Source: Benincasa hispida (lineage: Eukaryota; Streptophyta; Magnoliopsida; Cucurbitales; Cucurbitaceae). From it: 64,000 nucleotides of DNA. Both the position numbers and the translations under genes were made by a program. The notes beneath the pieces were generated by a model, which saw nothing but the letters and a program-made list of their open reading frames with translations, ran no database searches and was not told the origin of the DNA. The stretch spans positions 10,253,114-10,317,113 of the forward strand of contig NC_052357.1 in NCBI RefSeq assembly GCF_009727055.1, read 5' to 3'. Shown one piece after another: positions 23,346 to 34,977 of this stretch (the first letter of the stretch is position 1; the number at the start of each line of letters is the position of its first letter).

Positions 23346-25577
23346 ATGCCCATTGGTTTTCACCCAGCTGAAGAACCTTTCTTCAACCTCAAATCTCAGG
23401 TAAATTTAGCAGTTTGCATGCCAATTTCAGTTGAAATTTTGTGTGTTTTATGTAGGAATACCATGCAATTAGATTGCATCCTCAATTCACACCTTCTACT
23501 AGGAGATTGAAGTGGAATTTAAGTAGATGTGTGAATAAGATGCTTAAAGTGGGGAAATCCCACAACTTCTCAATTTTAAACCAAAAATCAATTTTAATTG
23601 AATTTTCTTTTAAAATTCAATTTTTTTAATCTAATTTTCAAAATTAAATTAAAACAAAATTTATTTTCTAAATTTTAATTTTTACGAAATTCAAGTTTTC
23701 ATTTTTAAAATTAATTGATTTAATTGATTAAACAATTTAATTAATTCTATTAATTTAATATCAAATATTAAATTAATTACTTATCAATTTCACAAACATG
23801 AATCTCTATTCATGAAATTAATATTTAAATCATATTTAAATATTAATTGATTCTCTAATTTCGTTTAATTTCATAATTAAACGTGTAATTATCACATATA
23901 ATTACCAATTCTCTTAATTCGAATTTGAACGTTTCAAATTATTTCATTTGTGAGCTAGTAGGGGGACCTAATGGACCTACAGATTATGGGATACAACAAT
24001 CTGAGATTAATTGGCTAAACTCTTTAAACCAAATTAATCCTCATTCGTTGACTACCAGGTCACTCAACTAAGGCCCAGTAGTTGCACTCCCCTCATTATA
24101 GATATATTGTGTCTACTCGATATAGCCATGATTAGTAAGTTAACCCTTCACTGGTTGTTCGTAATAACAGTTAGGTCAATAGTTGTTTTACCCCCGAGAT
24201 TACCTCTTGTTCTTTAAATGCCACTGATCCTCTAATAAACAATTGGTTTGAGATCCAATCATCAAACTGAATCCCTCGCGGGCCAATGAGAGAGTGGGAC
24301 CCCTTGTTCAAGACCCGGAGTCGACACTTATGGGAACAAGCTCTCTACTATCCCTAATAGTGGGTACGAGTGAATTTCATCTTACACCCTATGTCCCTAG
24401 CTATCTACTGGTCTTACACTTGAAATTGGAGGCATATTGAGTCAATGCTGGTAAGCCAACCTTCACCTATGGAAATCTAAGGATAATCCCAAATAAACAA
24501 GAGTTCATAGTTAGCTTAGGATTAAGGTTAAGTTACCTAGGTCATCGATTTGAAATAGTCAGTCTTAAACAGTAAACAACATTATAAAGTAAGAGTGACT
24601 TATTTCTTGGTACGATCTTATGCAAACTCATTACATAGGACACCCCTACTCCTGATGTCACCACATGAACAAATGGAGATTGCTTCGTTTGTAGCAGTTT
24701 ACAATAAATTATGACAACTACAAAATGGTCGCTTCCAATAGTGTTACCAGAATAAGGCATCCAACTTTATTCGTATACCATAGATCATTTTGACTATTTA
24801 CTCGAACCTGATCCACTCTTATGTCTCCACATAAAGTTCAAGTACTCATGTAGTAGTCATGGATCTTTTAGTTTATTGGATTTATTTCTAAAAACAAATA
24901 AGCAATTCATATATTCAATAACAACTTTATTAAATCAAACTTCCATAATAACTTTATTGATTTACAAAATAAGTTTATTGTTTACTGATTACAAGTAAAA
25001 ATGCATGTCAGCTTAGGCCTTTTATTTAGAATTATGAGGGCTGTTAAGCAGAATATGTGGCAATTATGTTAGGAATTCATGAGAAAATGAGCTTGCGTTG
25101 TTCAGCATGATGAATTTCGGCTAACCCATTATTATGCGTTCAATGTTCTATCTTTGTAGCTAACGTAGGAAGTGGACGTAAACGCGGAAACTGAACCACC
25201 GCATAGACGACCGCATGTGGAGAAACTCTCAATCGCAAAGGCGAACGCATTCGATCAACGCATAGGTGTTGCAGTAATCAGCCGCATGCGTCCATCGCAT
25301 GGGGGTGGCGCTCGTCAAGCGATTGCAGCCATCGTGTAGAGTTGCGGTATTAAGCGAATGCAGTCACTGCATGATTGTGGCTACACGATAACGCATAATA
25401 ATGGGATCAACACAAGGTTAGTGGAATGAATGCATCAACGCATATCTTGGGAAAATCAAAAGCTGATGTTGACATTTCACCTACCACGCCGTTAGCAGCA
25501 GAGATTCAGAAAGGACTAAACGCGCCGCAAATGTCAGAATCAGAGCAGTCCACTAATGCTGTCGGTGATCCAGACTC

Positions 25578-25585
25578 TATATAAA
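25578..25585 (+). promoter_or_regulatory. TATA box, plus-strand LTR part of composite
   Basis: TATATAAA in the forward half, equivalent to the TATA box of the related LTR at 5730. It faces the reverse-strand TATA box at 26858-26865. Confidence 0.5.
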
Positions 25586-25639
25586 GAAACCAATGAGCAG
25601 AATTTCAACTGATCCAAGGTTTTCCCCTGAGGTTCCTTG

Positions 25640-25710
25640 AAAACGGCGCCAAAAACTTATAATGATAAAATGATTGATGACTTCAAGTTTTCGATCCTAG
25701 ACAACGGCGC
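25640..25710 (-). other. Two GGCGCC primer-site-like motifs
   Basis: On the minus strand these read TTTGGCGCCGTTTTC and TTTTGGGCGCCGTTGTC, resembling the TGGCGCCGTTG primer sites of plant Tat/Athila Gypsy elements. Two copies about 50 bp apart suggest a duplication or a join of two leader ends. Confidence 0.55.
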
Positions 25711-26857
25711 CCAAAACTTGTAAGCATGAAAATTGATTGATTCGTTGATCGTATCGTGTTTGGTCAACAACTTGTTAGGTTGCTGATGTATGCACTTTGC
25801 GATAGTAATAATATGCGATACTACGTTCTAAATGATGTATGTGATGATGCTTAGATGCTTTCGTAGTATGCATTCATGTAGTGTGCGCGTGTCACGTGTT
25901 TTCTTACGCTAGAACCAAGTATAATTCCAACGCAAGTTTCACAGAGTGATCTGAGGTCGAACATAGGGATTGCGGTGATTAATGCGTACTGATGTGATAT
26001 ATGCGACCGGTAAACAAAAAGAATAATGAATTGGATTGAGAAAAGTAAAATGCGGTAATAAAAAGCGATGATAAATAAATTGCGGTGATAAATAAAGTGC
26101 GGTAATAAACAAATGAATAAACAATTAAATATACAAAGGACTGGCTGTGAAGATGTGCAAAAGTATCTAATGAATGCGGTGGCAAGTCTTGTGAAATGAG
26201 TCAGAAAGAGAATGGGTTGAGGGAAAGAACATCGGAAGTTCGTCAATCTTGTTGAGGACGCAACTAAGGTTCCGCTTTCCCTTGGCTTACACCTTTCAGT
26301 GATCGGCCGCGTTCTCATATGTTTATGGTGAAACAGGGATGAACGTGGTGAACGCAAGGTTGTTTCCATCTTTGGAAATACTTCTCACTTTAGTTAACGC
26401 ATTCTTCCAACCTTCTTTCGAAAGGCAAAATAACATCTTCACTTCTGCTCTCATAGGTGAAGATGTCGTTGAGCATGCTTTAGCTAAACTCAGCCGATTT
26501 CTTCAACAAGGATTAAATTACTTGCTTAATCCTTCCTCTTTACCCTGGGGGATTAGTTACACATTGTGAAAGAAATGGATGTTGAATGTATGGTGAAGAA
26601 TAGAGAGATGATGATGAATACGATAATGACATTGAAATCTTTCTAAAGATAAGCGTTTGTTACAGATAGTGAATGAAAGCTTCCCTCTCATGCTTGTTTT
26701 TTAGGTAGAAGTGATCTTTGTACAGAGCTTCTTCTTCGGGAATGGAAATAATTGCTTGCTTCAGAGACTTACCTTTCGGTCTTGTCTCGTTTCTCTCCCC
26801 GAATTTTCTCTAAGTTGTCTCTTCAGACCAGCCTCCTCTCTTTCAATTTGATGTAGC

Positions 26858-26865
26858 TATTTATA
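26858..26865 (-). promoter_or_regulatory. TATA box, minus-strand LTR part of composite
   Basis: TATAAATA on the minus strand (CTATAAATAGC), giving a promoter convergent with the one at 25578. Confidence 0.5.
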
Positions 26866-27460
26866 GACCTTGGCACCTTCTGCATCAGTGATCAAGCTCT
26901 GAAAAGCTGATTTTTCCTACCATGGCTTAGTGGAAACGTCCACTCTGCTCCATATTTAATTTTTCAGAATCGTACAACAGAAAAGTTGTACAATTTCAGA
27001 AGTCCTTGCAAATGCGTCGCACTTTACATCTACGATCGATCGCCACATGCGATGTAATTGCTTTTTTTTCGCATTTGCCGTGCAGGTACAAATGCGTTGA
27101 TCGTTTGCGTCCATGATTGATCGTCATATGCGTTGCAATTTTGTTGTTCATTTTTCGTTCTCGATTTGCGCGCCGCATGCAGTGTGAATGTGTTGTTCAT
27201 TTTTTTTCTCGAGTGCTTGTCGCATGTGGTGACCTGTCTCCTACAAAACAAAGACAGACTTGGACATTCCATTTTTCCATCGCAATGGAGTTAGTGGGTG
27301 TGCTTACGACACTTTACAATTTTCACGTTTCTAAGCCAATTTCTATACGGTTGACGCAACTTTTCCTTCTTTTTGCCACATAATCTAAATAAAATGGTAT
27401 AAATAACTTGTTTTTCTACAAGTTATCATTTACAAACCACGAGTTTTAGGACATAAAACA

Positions 27461-27673
27461 AAATAGTAAGGTTGTAGTCTAGCTTGTTCATAAAAACATT
27501 ACTATGGAACTATAGGAAACTATTCAAAAGTGATTCCAGAATAAACCTATCTTGACTGGACTCGTCAAAGACGGTCTCATTCATTTTTGCCACATTGAAG
27601 TAGACCATCATATTGAGAACATGTTTTTGCACTGAGGTCTCCTCTTTCATAGGGGCATCGAAAATGAACTTCA
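27461..27673 (-). pseudogene. Copia B gag, C-terminal half fragment
   Basis: Minus-strand reading gives FDAPMKEETSVQKHVLNMMV then YFNVAKMNETVFDESSQDRF, the middle of a UBN2-type Copia gag. It is the continuation of the gag piece at 36801-37123; the codons for EALK and FIF meet exactly across the inserted plus-strand element. Beyond it (lower coordinates) the sequence passes straight into LTR. Confidence 0.8.
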
Positions 27674-29418
27674 TGTTGAAGTTAATGTCCTAAATTAAGT
27701 GTATCTTGTAGTTTGTAAAGACAAATTATATATCTAATAAAATAAGAGGTATTTTATTCATGTTTAGACTGCATTAAATCAATCCAATAAACTAAGATCC
27801 AAGGTTATTTTATGAAACGTAAACAAGTATGTGGAGACATACAAGTGGATCACATTTAAGTGATAACCTAAACGGTCTGTAGTAGATGAAAAAGGTTGGG
27901 CATACCCTGATGACACTACGAATACGACCTACTTTGTAAATGTTATAATTTTCGTAAAGTGCTACAAATTATCTGATCGTGATCGTTCATGTGGAGACAT
28001 GCAAACAAGGGTATTCTATACAAAGAGTTTGTATAAGACTGGATCGCAAAATAAATAGTCCCTCTATATAACACCATTGCTAGAAGAGACTTACATTTCA
28101 CTAGGATGACCATAGGTGACTTTACCTTAATCCTGAGTGAGTTGTGAACTCCTATTTATGAGGGCAATCCTTTGATTTACATGGGTGAGAGTGGCCTTGT
28201 TAGCTGATTCTAGGTCTTGAACATTGAGGCCTCAACCTCTCACTGGCCCGAGAGGTGTTAGTTTATAGTTGGAATGTAAACTGTTAGTTTATTAAAGGGA
28301 TCAGTGGTATTTAAGAAATTAGATGTAACTCCAGGGGTAAAATGGTATTTTAACCAAGCTACAGTTTTGAGCAATTCATGAAGGGTTGACCCATAGTTGA
28401 TTGGTTATATCCGTGGACACAGAAATAAATTTACAGTGTGGAAAGTGCATTTATCGACCTTTAGTGGAGTGACTGGTAGTTAATGAAAATTGATTAATTT
28501 AATTAAAGAATTTAATTCATTAAACTTATATCATTGGAGCCTCTAATCTATAAGTTCATAAGGTCCCCTTGTTAGCTCACTAAAGAATATATAAGAGGAG
28601 TGGTTTGAATTGTTCAAATCAATTGCATATTAATGAGATTAATATAATATGGTTAATTATAGATGTGATCTATAATCAAGAGAAAAAAAATATTTGAATA
28701 AGATTCCAATATTAAAGAGGTGTATACATATAAAATTGTGATAATTATATGATGATTAATTTTATATTAAATATGATTTAATATAGTTGTTTAATTAAAT
28801 AACTAATGGTTAATTAGTTAATTAATTAATTAATTATGAAAAGTAGAGATAATTAATTAATTAATTATATAGATTAAATTGGATTTAATATATATGGTTA
28901 TTAATTAATGGACCAATTAATTAAATAAAAGTTATTTAATTCAAATAGAACTAGAGTAAGAATAGGAAACACTAGGAGAAGGGGGTCACCCCTCCTCTCT
29001 ATAAATAGGTCTTTATGGGCCATGTTTGTGACACAGTTGACTTGGAAATTTTGAATCCTAATCTTCTACTACTTCTCTCAAAATCTCTCTTTTTTCTCTG
29101 CTACTTCTTCTTCCTCTTCTAGGTCTTGGAGACCACACATTCAATTCTGGGATCCTAGAGATTAACAAGATTTCACTTAAGGTGGTGTCCATTGATCATT
29201 GAAGAGACGTTCCGGAGAAGACATAGAGGTAATCATGAAGAATTTGGGAATCTACAAAGGTAAAATTTAACTCTTCCATTTTTTCTTCTATTAAATGCAT
29301 GTTAATCTTAATTGTTTATCAATTATGTTATTATTTTTATATCGTCTTTTGTTTATGTAAAATCGAAAACAAAATTATAAAGAGATCACACGCGTCTGCT
29401 TAAGATTCAATCCCTTCA
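27674..29418 (+). repeat. 5' LTR of the full-length Copia
   Basis: Begins TGTTGAAGTTAATGTCC and ends TCCCTTCA. It pairs with the 3' LTR at 34978-36800 but lacks about 125 bp near 28201 that the 3' LTR has (35503-35627). Confidence 0.9.
29000..29007 (+). promoter_or_regulatory. TATA box of the 5' LTR
   Basis: TATAAATA in CTCTCTATAAATAGG. The same box is at 36384-36391 in the 3' LTR. Confidence 0.7.
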
Positions 29419-29420
29419 AT

Positions 29421-29432
29421 TGGTATTAGAGA
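29421..29432 (+). other. Primer binding site, tRNA-iMet-like
   Basis: TGGTATTAGAGA two bases after the LTR end matches the Copia consensus TGGTATCAGAGC at 10 of 12 positions. Confidence 0.8.
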
Positions 29433-31723
29433 CCAATTTGTGTAATTTTGATTTTTGTTTTTTTTTAGAAACAAAATCATAATAGAATGTTGGGTTGCTT
29501 TTAAAATATATGCATGAGATGTATGTTATTTTAATTGTGGTTTACGGGTTGACTGTTTAGACTTTTGGCATTTAGATTTACAGTTTTAATTGGTGAGATC
29601 AATGTAAAATCTAATGGTTATGGATAACTTTTTTCTTTTACTGTAAATCGAGTCTGTAAGTTCGTGTCTTTCATGGCAAAAAGTTACTATAAAAAGAACT
29701 TAGGAAAACAAAGGCAAAACAAGAAAAAAAATGAATAGAAACAATGCAGTACAGTTCGATTTTTTAGGGAAAACTTTTATAAATTTATTGATAATTGGAG
29801 TTCTAACCTTGGATCATACTGAAATTTGGTCAGTATGTTTAGGACACCTAGGGTCTCGTTTTTCACGATTGGATCGTCATTTTGAGCCATGGTTTATCCA
29901 TTGTCACTGCTAAACAAAAGCAGTTTTTTTCTGTCTTTTTTCATTTTCTTTTAGGATTTTCTAAAATCTAGGGTTTTAGATTTTATTTGATTTTCTGAAA
30001 TGTCAATAGCTGGTCAACATTGCTATTTTTTTTTTTTAATTTAATTATGCATGAGATGTATGATTTAAATTATTTTTGATTTGTGCATAAAGTATACCAT
30101 TTAGATTAAAAATCTCACCTTAGGATAAACATGTTCATGCATCATGTCAAAATGTAAGTGTTATATTTTTGGGATGCATGATTAAATTAGATTAAAAATC
30201 TCACCTTAGGATAAACATGTTCATGCATCATGTCAAATGTAAGTGTTATATTTTTGGGATGCATGATTAAATTAGCATGCTCATGCATCTTAATATAAGT
30301 GTTATATTACTTTAGATGTATGGTACATTAAGCATGTTCATGCATCATACTAGGTTATAATTGTTATAATATTGACATGATGGATTGGTAGATATAAGTG
30401 TTATAGTTTTTCAATTAAAATAAATTTTGCATTGAGCGTGACATTACTTAGATAAATATAAATTTTATATTTAATCAATGTCTTTGAATGCAATTATAGA
30501 TTCTATTTTTCATTATTTTATAATGGTTATAAATATAATGAAATTAAAATTAAAATTTATAATAAAGTGTTGCATGCAAACATTGATCCAATTTATATTT
30601 TAAATAGTTTGAAATTTAATTCACCTAGACTTATGTTAAAAATGTTTCTAATAAGATTAGAGATAGGTTAATTTTTTAGTTCATTTTAATAGGATTAAAA
30701 TGAATTTCAATAAGAGATTAAATTTATAAAAATAATTGCCCATAAGTGACCTTTGTCTAAAGAAAGTTATATCTAGGCTGAGGTATTTAAGCTACCAAAA
30801 CGAAACACCTCTACCTGGGAACCAACCTAGAAGGTGAATTGGACAAATATTTTATAAGCACGCAATAAGTGATTGACTTCATTAAAAAGTTTAACAAATA
30901 AAGTCACATATTGTTAAAATATTCAATATAAGCGTTATATTGAGAAAATTAACAAAGACTTAGTTAAAATTAATTAGCCGATTTTTACTAAGTTAATAAA
31001 CTCATTTTTGTAAAATACTCAGTAGGTGGAAAAAGATATATACGATATGTCTATTTTTTCCACTCACGTTCTCCCTAGAAGTTCATACCATGAGACTTAT
31101 ACTTGACCTCGAGGTGCCTTGGGAGCATCCCCCTTCGGATGGTGTTTGTATGGATCAATATCAAGGTGAATGGAGAGAGTGTTTAAGTAAATGGGAGAAA
31201 GATAAGTGTCAACATGTCCTACGGTCTTCTTCATTGGTTTGCATCATGAGACCTTCTTGCATGGCCTTGAGACGCCCTGGGAACGTCCTCATTCTGGTGG
31301 TTTGTGCATTAGGTCAATATCAGGGGTAAACTTCATAAATGGATTCTGGATAGGATCGCTTTAGTTTTTCGCCCAATCGGTTTTCCCTTTGGTAGGCTCA
31401 TTGGGACGAAACTCTAGGGTCTAAAATGAAGGGCCACACTTACAAGAAATTATTACACAAGTTAATGATTTTTTTATAAAATCAATGTTGACTAATTGTT
31501 ACAGGAATAAGATTTATTCTAGTATAATGATTGGTTGAGAAGTGTCTCAATTCATAGAAGAGGTGATTGACCATCTTTCGATGATTTTTGTCTTAAATCA
31601 CTAAAACAGCATTGCAAAATGGAATGATGTTGCGTTCATTATTAGTATTTTCTAAATTGATTGTATTAAAATAAATTTTTGCATAAGTGTCTAAAATAAG
31701 TAATTTATTTTGTATCAACAAAA
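29433..31723 (+). other. Long noncoding 5' leader of the full-length Copia
   Basis: About 2.3 kb between primer site and gag ATG. It holds a tandem repeat (30102-30272) and two related blocks about 154 bp apart (from 31089 and 31243, each with CATGAGAC and ending near ATCAAGG/ATCAGGG). Blocks of the same kind occur in the minus-strand leader at 37131-39465. The frame at 31090-31329 spans these blocks; I see no sign that it is translated. Confidence 0.6.
30102..30272 (+). repeat. Tandem repeat, two units of 86 and 85 bp
   Basis: Units start at 30102 and 30188, each beginning TAGATTAAAAATCTCACC and ending GATGCATGATTAAAT. They differ by one base in an A run. Confidence 0.9.
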
Positions 31724-32247
31724 ATGACTAGCACTTCAATGAACCTGCTTAATGTTGAAATATTGACTGAATTCAATTACACAACTTGGAAAGAATTGAT
31801 AAATCTATTTTCATGGTTAACGACCTTAACTTCATCTTGACTGAGGAACGTCCTCTAGTTCCAACCCTTGATGCAACATAAAATGTTCGTGATGCATACA
31901 AAAGGAGGACGAAGGCCAATGTTAGGGCTCGAATTCACATTTTGGGGAGCATACGTGATGCCTTGGCCAAAAAACATGAGAGCATGGTCACCGCACTTCA
32001 AATCATGCAATCAATGCAAGAGTTGTTTAAGCGAGTGTCCTCACAATTCAAGCAGGATGGGGTTGATATAGATGAAACTAGTAATTTCAGCTCCCTATTT
32101 GAACCCCAATCCATATTGAATGTCAAAGGACAAATAGAGGAGGCAAGAGTTGCTAACTCTAGTGAAGTTTATCAAAGAGGTTTGACCTTGGAGGATAAAC
32201 TTGGAGTTCATAATAAGGGTGTTCAAGTTGATCCCATTTCTCTCTAG
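31724..32247 (+). pseudogene. Gag of the full-length Copia, internally deleted
   Basis: ATG at 31724 begins MTSTSMNLLNVEILTEFNYT; after a frame break the UBN2-like part reads LAKKHESMVTALQIMQSMQE in the 31942-32247 frame. The usual C-terminal capsid and zinc knuckle are replaced by unrelated Glu/Val-rich residues (FSSLFEPQSILNVKGQIEEA), and a TAG at 32245-32247 ends it. Compared with Copia A gag it is short, consistent with internal deletion. Confidence 0.75.
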
Positions 32248-32274
32248 AATAGGAAGAGATCCAATAACAGTAAA

Positions 32275-34815
32275 TCTGATTTACTTATCCTTGAGTCGTG
32301 CTTAGTAGAGATTTATGATTCTAACTGAATAGTTGATTCAGAGGCTACTAATCACGTATGTTCTTCCTATCAGGGATTTAATTCATGGAGACAATTGGAA
32401 GTTGGGGAGATGACTCTTCGAGTTGGTACTGGTGAAGCCATTTTAGTTGTTGCCATAGGCAAGCCTAAGTTACTTTTGGACAAGAAAGGATATATGTTAT
32501 TAGATAACGTATATGTAGTTCCTAATATGAAGAGAAATTTAATTTCTTTTTCTTGTTTGGTTGAACAAAATTATTCTCTCTCCTTCTTTGGAAGTGAAGT
32601 GTTTATTTTAAAAAATGGAATGGAGATAGGATTTGCTTCAAAAGAAATTAGCTTATATGTACTAAGGTCGTTAGTTACAAAGGTTGTTCTAAATACTGAA
32701 ATGTTCAGAACGACAACAACTGCTAATAGACTAACGATTTCTCCTAAAGAAAATGCTCACTTTTGGCATCTAAGGTTAGGTCACATTAATCTATTGAGAG
32801 ATTGAAATGGACTTCTAAATAGTTAAGAAGAAAATTATTTACCTATATGTGAGTCACGCTTTGAAGGTAAGATGATAAAACGACCTTTTACCAGAAAAGG
32901 TTATAAAGCCAAAGAAGTCTTGAAACTTATACATTTAGACCTATATGTCCAATGAATGTAAAAGCAATAGGAGGGTATGAATATTTCATCTCTTTTATAG
33001 ATGATTATTCAAGATACGGGTATCTATACCTAATGCAACACAAGTCTAAAGCACTTGAAAAGTTCAAGGAATATAAGACCGAGGTTGAAAACTTGTTAGG
33101 CAAAAAGATAAAAACACTACAATTTGATCACGGTAGAGATTATATGGGTTTAAGATTTCAGAACTATATGATAGAACATGGAATAACGACTTAACTCTCA
33201 ACCTTTTGTACGCCTCAGTAGAATGATGTATCAGAAAGGAGAAATAAAAATTTGTTGGACATAGTTCGGTCTATGATGAGTTATGTTCAACTTCTTGACT
33301 CGTTCTGGGGATTTGCAGTGGAGACTACGGTTTACATTTTGAACAATGTTCCATCAAAGAGTTTTTTTTGAAACACCTTTGGAGTTTTGGAGAGGCCGTA
33401 AAGGTAGTTTACACCACTTCAGAATTTGGGGATGTCTAACCCATGTGCTTATGAAAAATCCCAAAAAGTTGGAACCTTGTTTGAAAGTATGCCTATTTGT
33501 AGACTACCCAAAGGAAACGAGAGGTGGGTACTTCTTTAATCTAGATGAAAATAAAGTGTTTGTATCGACAAACACTACAATCTTGGAAGAAGAGCACATG
33601 AGGAACTAGAAACCACGAAGAAAAATAGTTTTAAGAATTTTTTTTGAAAATACTAATGAAACATCAATGAGAGTTGTTGAAGAGGCTGGTATATCAACAA
33701 GAGTTGTTGATTTTGGTTCTTCTAGTCAATCTAATCCATCTCAAGAGTTGAGATTGCCTCAACGTAGTGGAAGAGTTGTGAACCCACCTATTCGCTACGT
33801 GGGTATAACAGAAGCCCAAAACATCAATGATGATGATGTTGAGGATCCGTTGTCTTACAAGAAGGTAATGGAAGATGAAGTTTAGGAATGGTTAATTGTT
33901 CAGTTCCAAATAAAAGATTTGGGTGAAGTTTAGTATATTCTAAAGATCCAAATTATAAGGGATCGTAAGAACAAAACGCTAGCCTTGTCTCAGGTATCAT
34001 ATATTAACAAATTTCTTGTCAAATATTTGATGTAGAATTCCAAGAAAGTTTTACTACCTTTTAGGTATGAAATTGTTCTTTCTAAGGAATAGTGTCCTCA
34101 GTCACCTCAAGAGGTTGATGAGATGAGACATATTCTTTATGCATCTGCAGTAGGTAGCCTTATGTATGCCATGTTATGTACTATGCTCGAAATCTACCAT
34201 GCAGTGGGAGTGGTAAGTAGATATCAGTCCAATCCAAGATTTGATCACTAGACAGCGGTCAAAGCCATTCTCAAGTATCTTAGAAGAATGAAAACTATAC
34301 GCTTGTGTATAATGCTAAGGATTTGATCCTTACAAGATACACTGACTCTGATGTTCAGACTGATAAAGATTATAGGAAATCTACATCAGGATCAGGGTTC
34401 ACTCTGAATCAAGAGGCTATAGTATGGTGTAGCATTAAGCAAAGTTGTATTGCAGACTCTAATATGGAAGATGAATACATAGTTGCTTGTGAAGAAACTA
34501 AAGAGACTGTTTGGCTAAAAGAAGTTCCTTATTGATTTGGAAGTCGTTCCAAACATGTCTTTTCCGATCACACTTTATTATGATAATAGAGGTGTCGTGT
34601 GAAATTCTAAGGAACCTAGGAGTCATGATAGAGGAAAACATATTGAGCACAAGTATCACCTTATTAGTAGGATTGTGTAGCGGGGAGATGTGATTGTCAC
34701 ACAGGTTGCCTCGAAGCACATTGTTGCTGATACATTTACGAAGGCTCTCACGGCTAAAGTTTTTAAGGATTACCTAAAGAGTCTGGGTCTACGAGATATG
34801 AGTCACCTAACCTAG
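32275..34815 (+). pseudogene. Pol of the full-length Copia, RT core deleted
   Basis: Protease region at 32325-32370 (IVDSEATNHVC; D-S-E replaces D-S-G). GAG-pre-integrase at 32395-32805 (HFWHLRLGHINL). Integrase core in 32952-33194 (GGYEYFISFIDDYSRYGYLY) and 33346-33609 (FWRGRKGSLHHFRIWGCLTH), then the linker with RLPQRSGRVVNPPIRYVG (33667-33885). At about 33884 the sequence jumps from the RT N-terminal segment (EDPLSYKKVMED) to the end of RT (IKDLGEV, SQVSYI). The MDVKTAFLNG and YVDD blocks are missing. RNase H follows (SASAVGSLMYAMLC, SNMEDEYIVACEE) and ends at TAG 34813-34815. Confidence 0.85.
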
Positions 34816-34977
34816 GGCAAGTGGGAGATATTGTTGGGTATATTATATGACCTAATTTATTGTATTGTATTTGATACTGTACATCCCATATTTTGTATTT
34901 AATAATTTATACTTCACTAATTCATTGTATTGTATTTGATACGATACATCCCACTCATTTTAGGATAAGTGGGAGAT
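34816..34977 (+). other. Region between pol and 3' LTR with polypurine tract
   Basis: Contains two GTGGGAGAT blocks (near 34821 and 34968) separated by a partly duplicated stretch with TTGTATTGTATTTGATAC at 34859 and 34926. The second block directly precedes the LTR and is the likely polypurine tract. Confidence 0.7.

Larger units (their letters stand above)
24986..27428. mobile_element. Gypsy-type composite with two outward LTR starts, TSD TTTAC
   Basis: A 2443-bp insertion flanked by perfect TTTAC duplications (24981-24985 and 27429-27433), interrupting a Copia LTR whose sequence is continuous across it. The left end, read forward, and the right end, read in reverse, both match the start of the hairpin LTR family (shared TTAGAATTATGAGGGCT block on the left; TGATAACTTGTAG hairpin on the right). 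The forward part runs to about 25630; the reverse LTR occupies roughly 25720-27428. Two GGCGCC primer-site-like blocks lie between them (25640-25710). No coding capacity recognised; the open frame at 25851-26369 is LTR sequence. Confidence 0.8.
22808..27460 (-). repeat. 3' LTR of Copia B, minus strand, interrupted
   Basis: Minus-strand start TGTTTTATGTCCTAAAACTC at 27460, interrupted after about 27 bp by the insertion at 24986-27428 (TSD TTTAC), then continuing from 24985 down to 23078 or 22808. The start is joined directly to a gag fragment at 27461-27673, so the rest of the internal region of B is deleted. Confidence 0.75.

Noticed and set aside
25851..26369. 172-residue minus-strand open frame
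   Set aside because: It lies wholly inside the reverse LTR of the 24986-27428 composite and has no protein motif; low-complexity Phe/Tyr/His-rich reading of noncoding DNA.
31090..31329. 79-residue frame in the Copia leader spanning repeat blocks
   Set aside because: It is made of two copies of a leader repeat, and no equivalent open frame was found in the other leaders.
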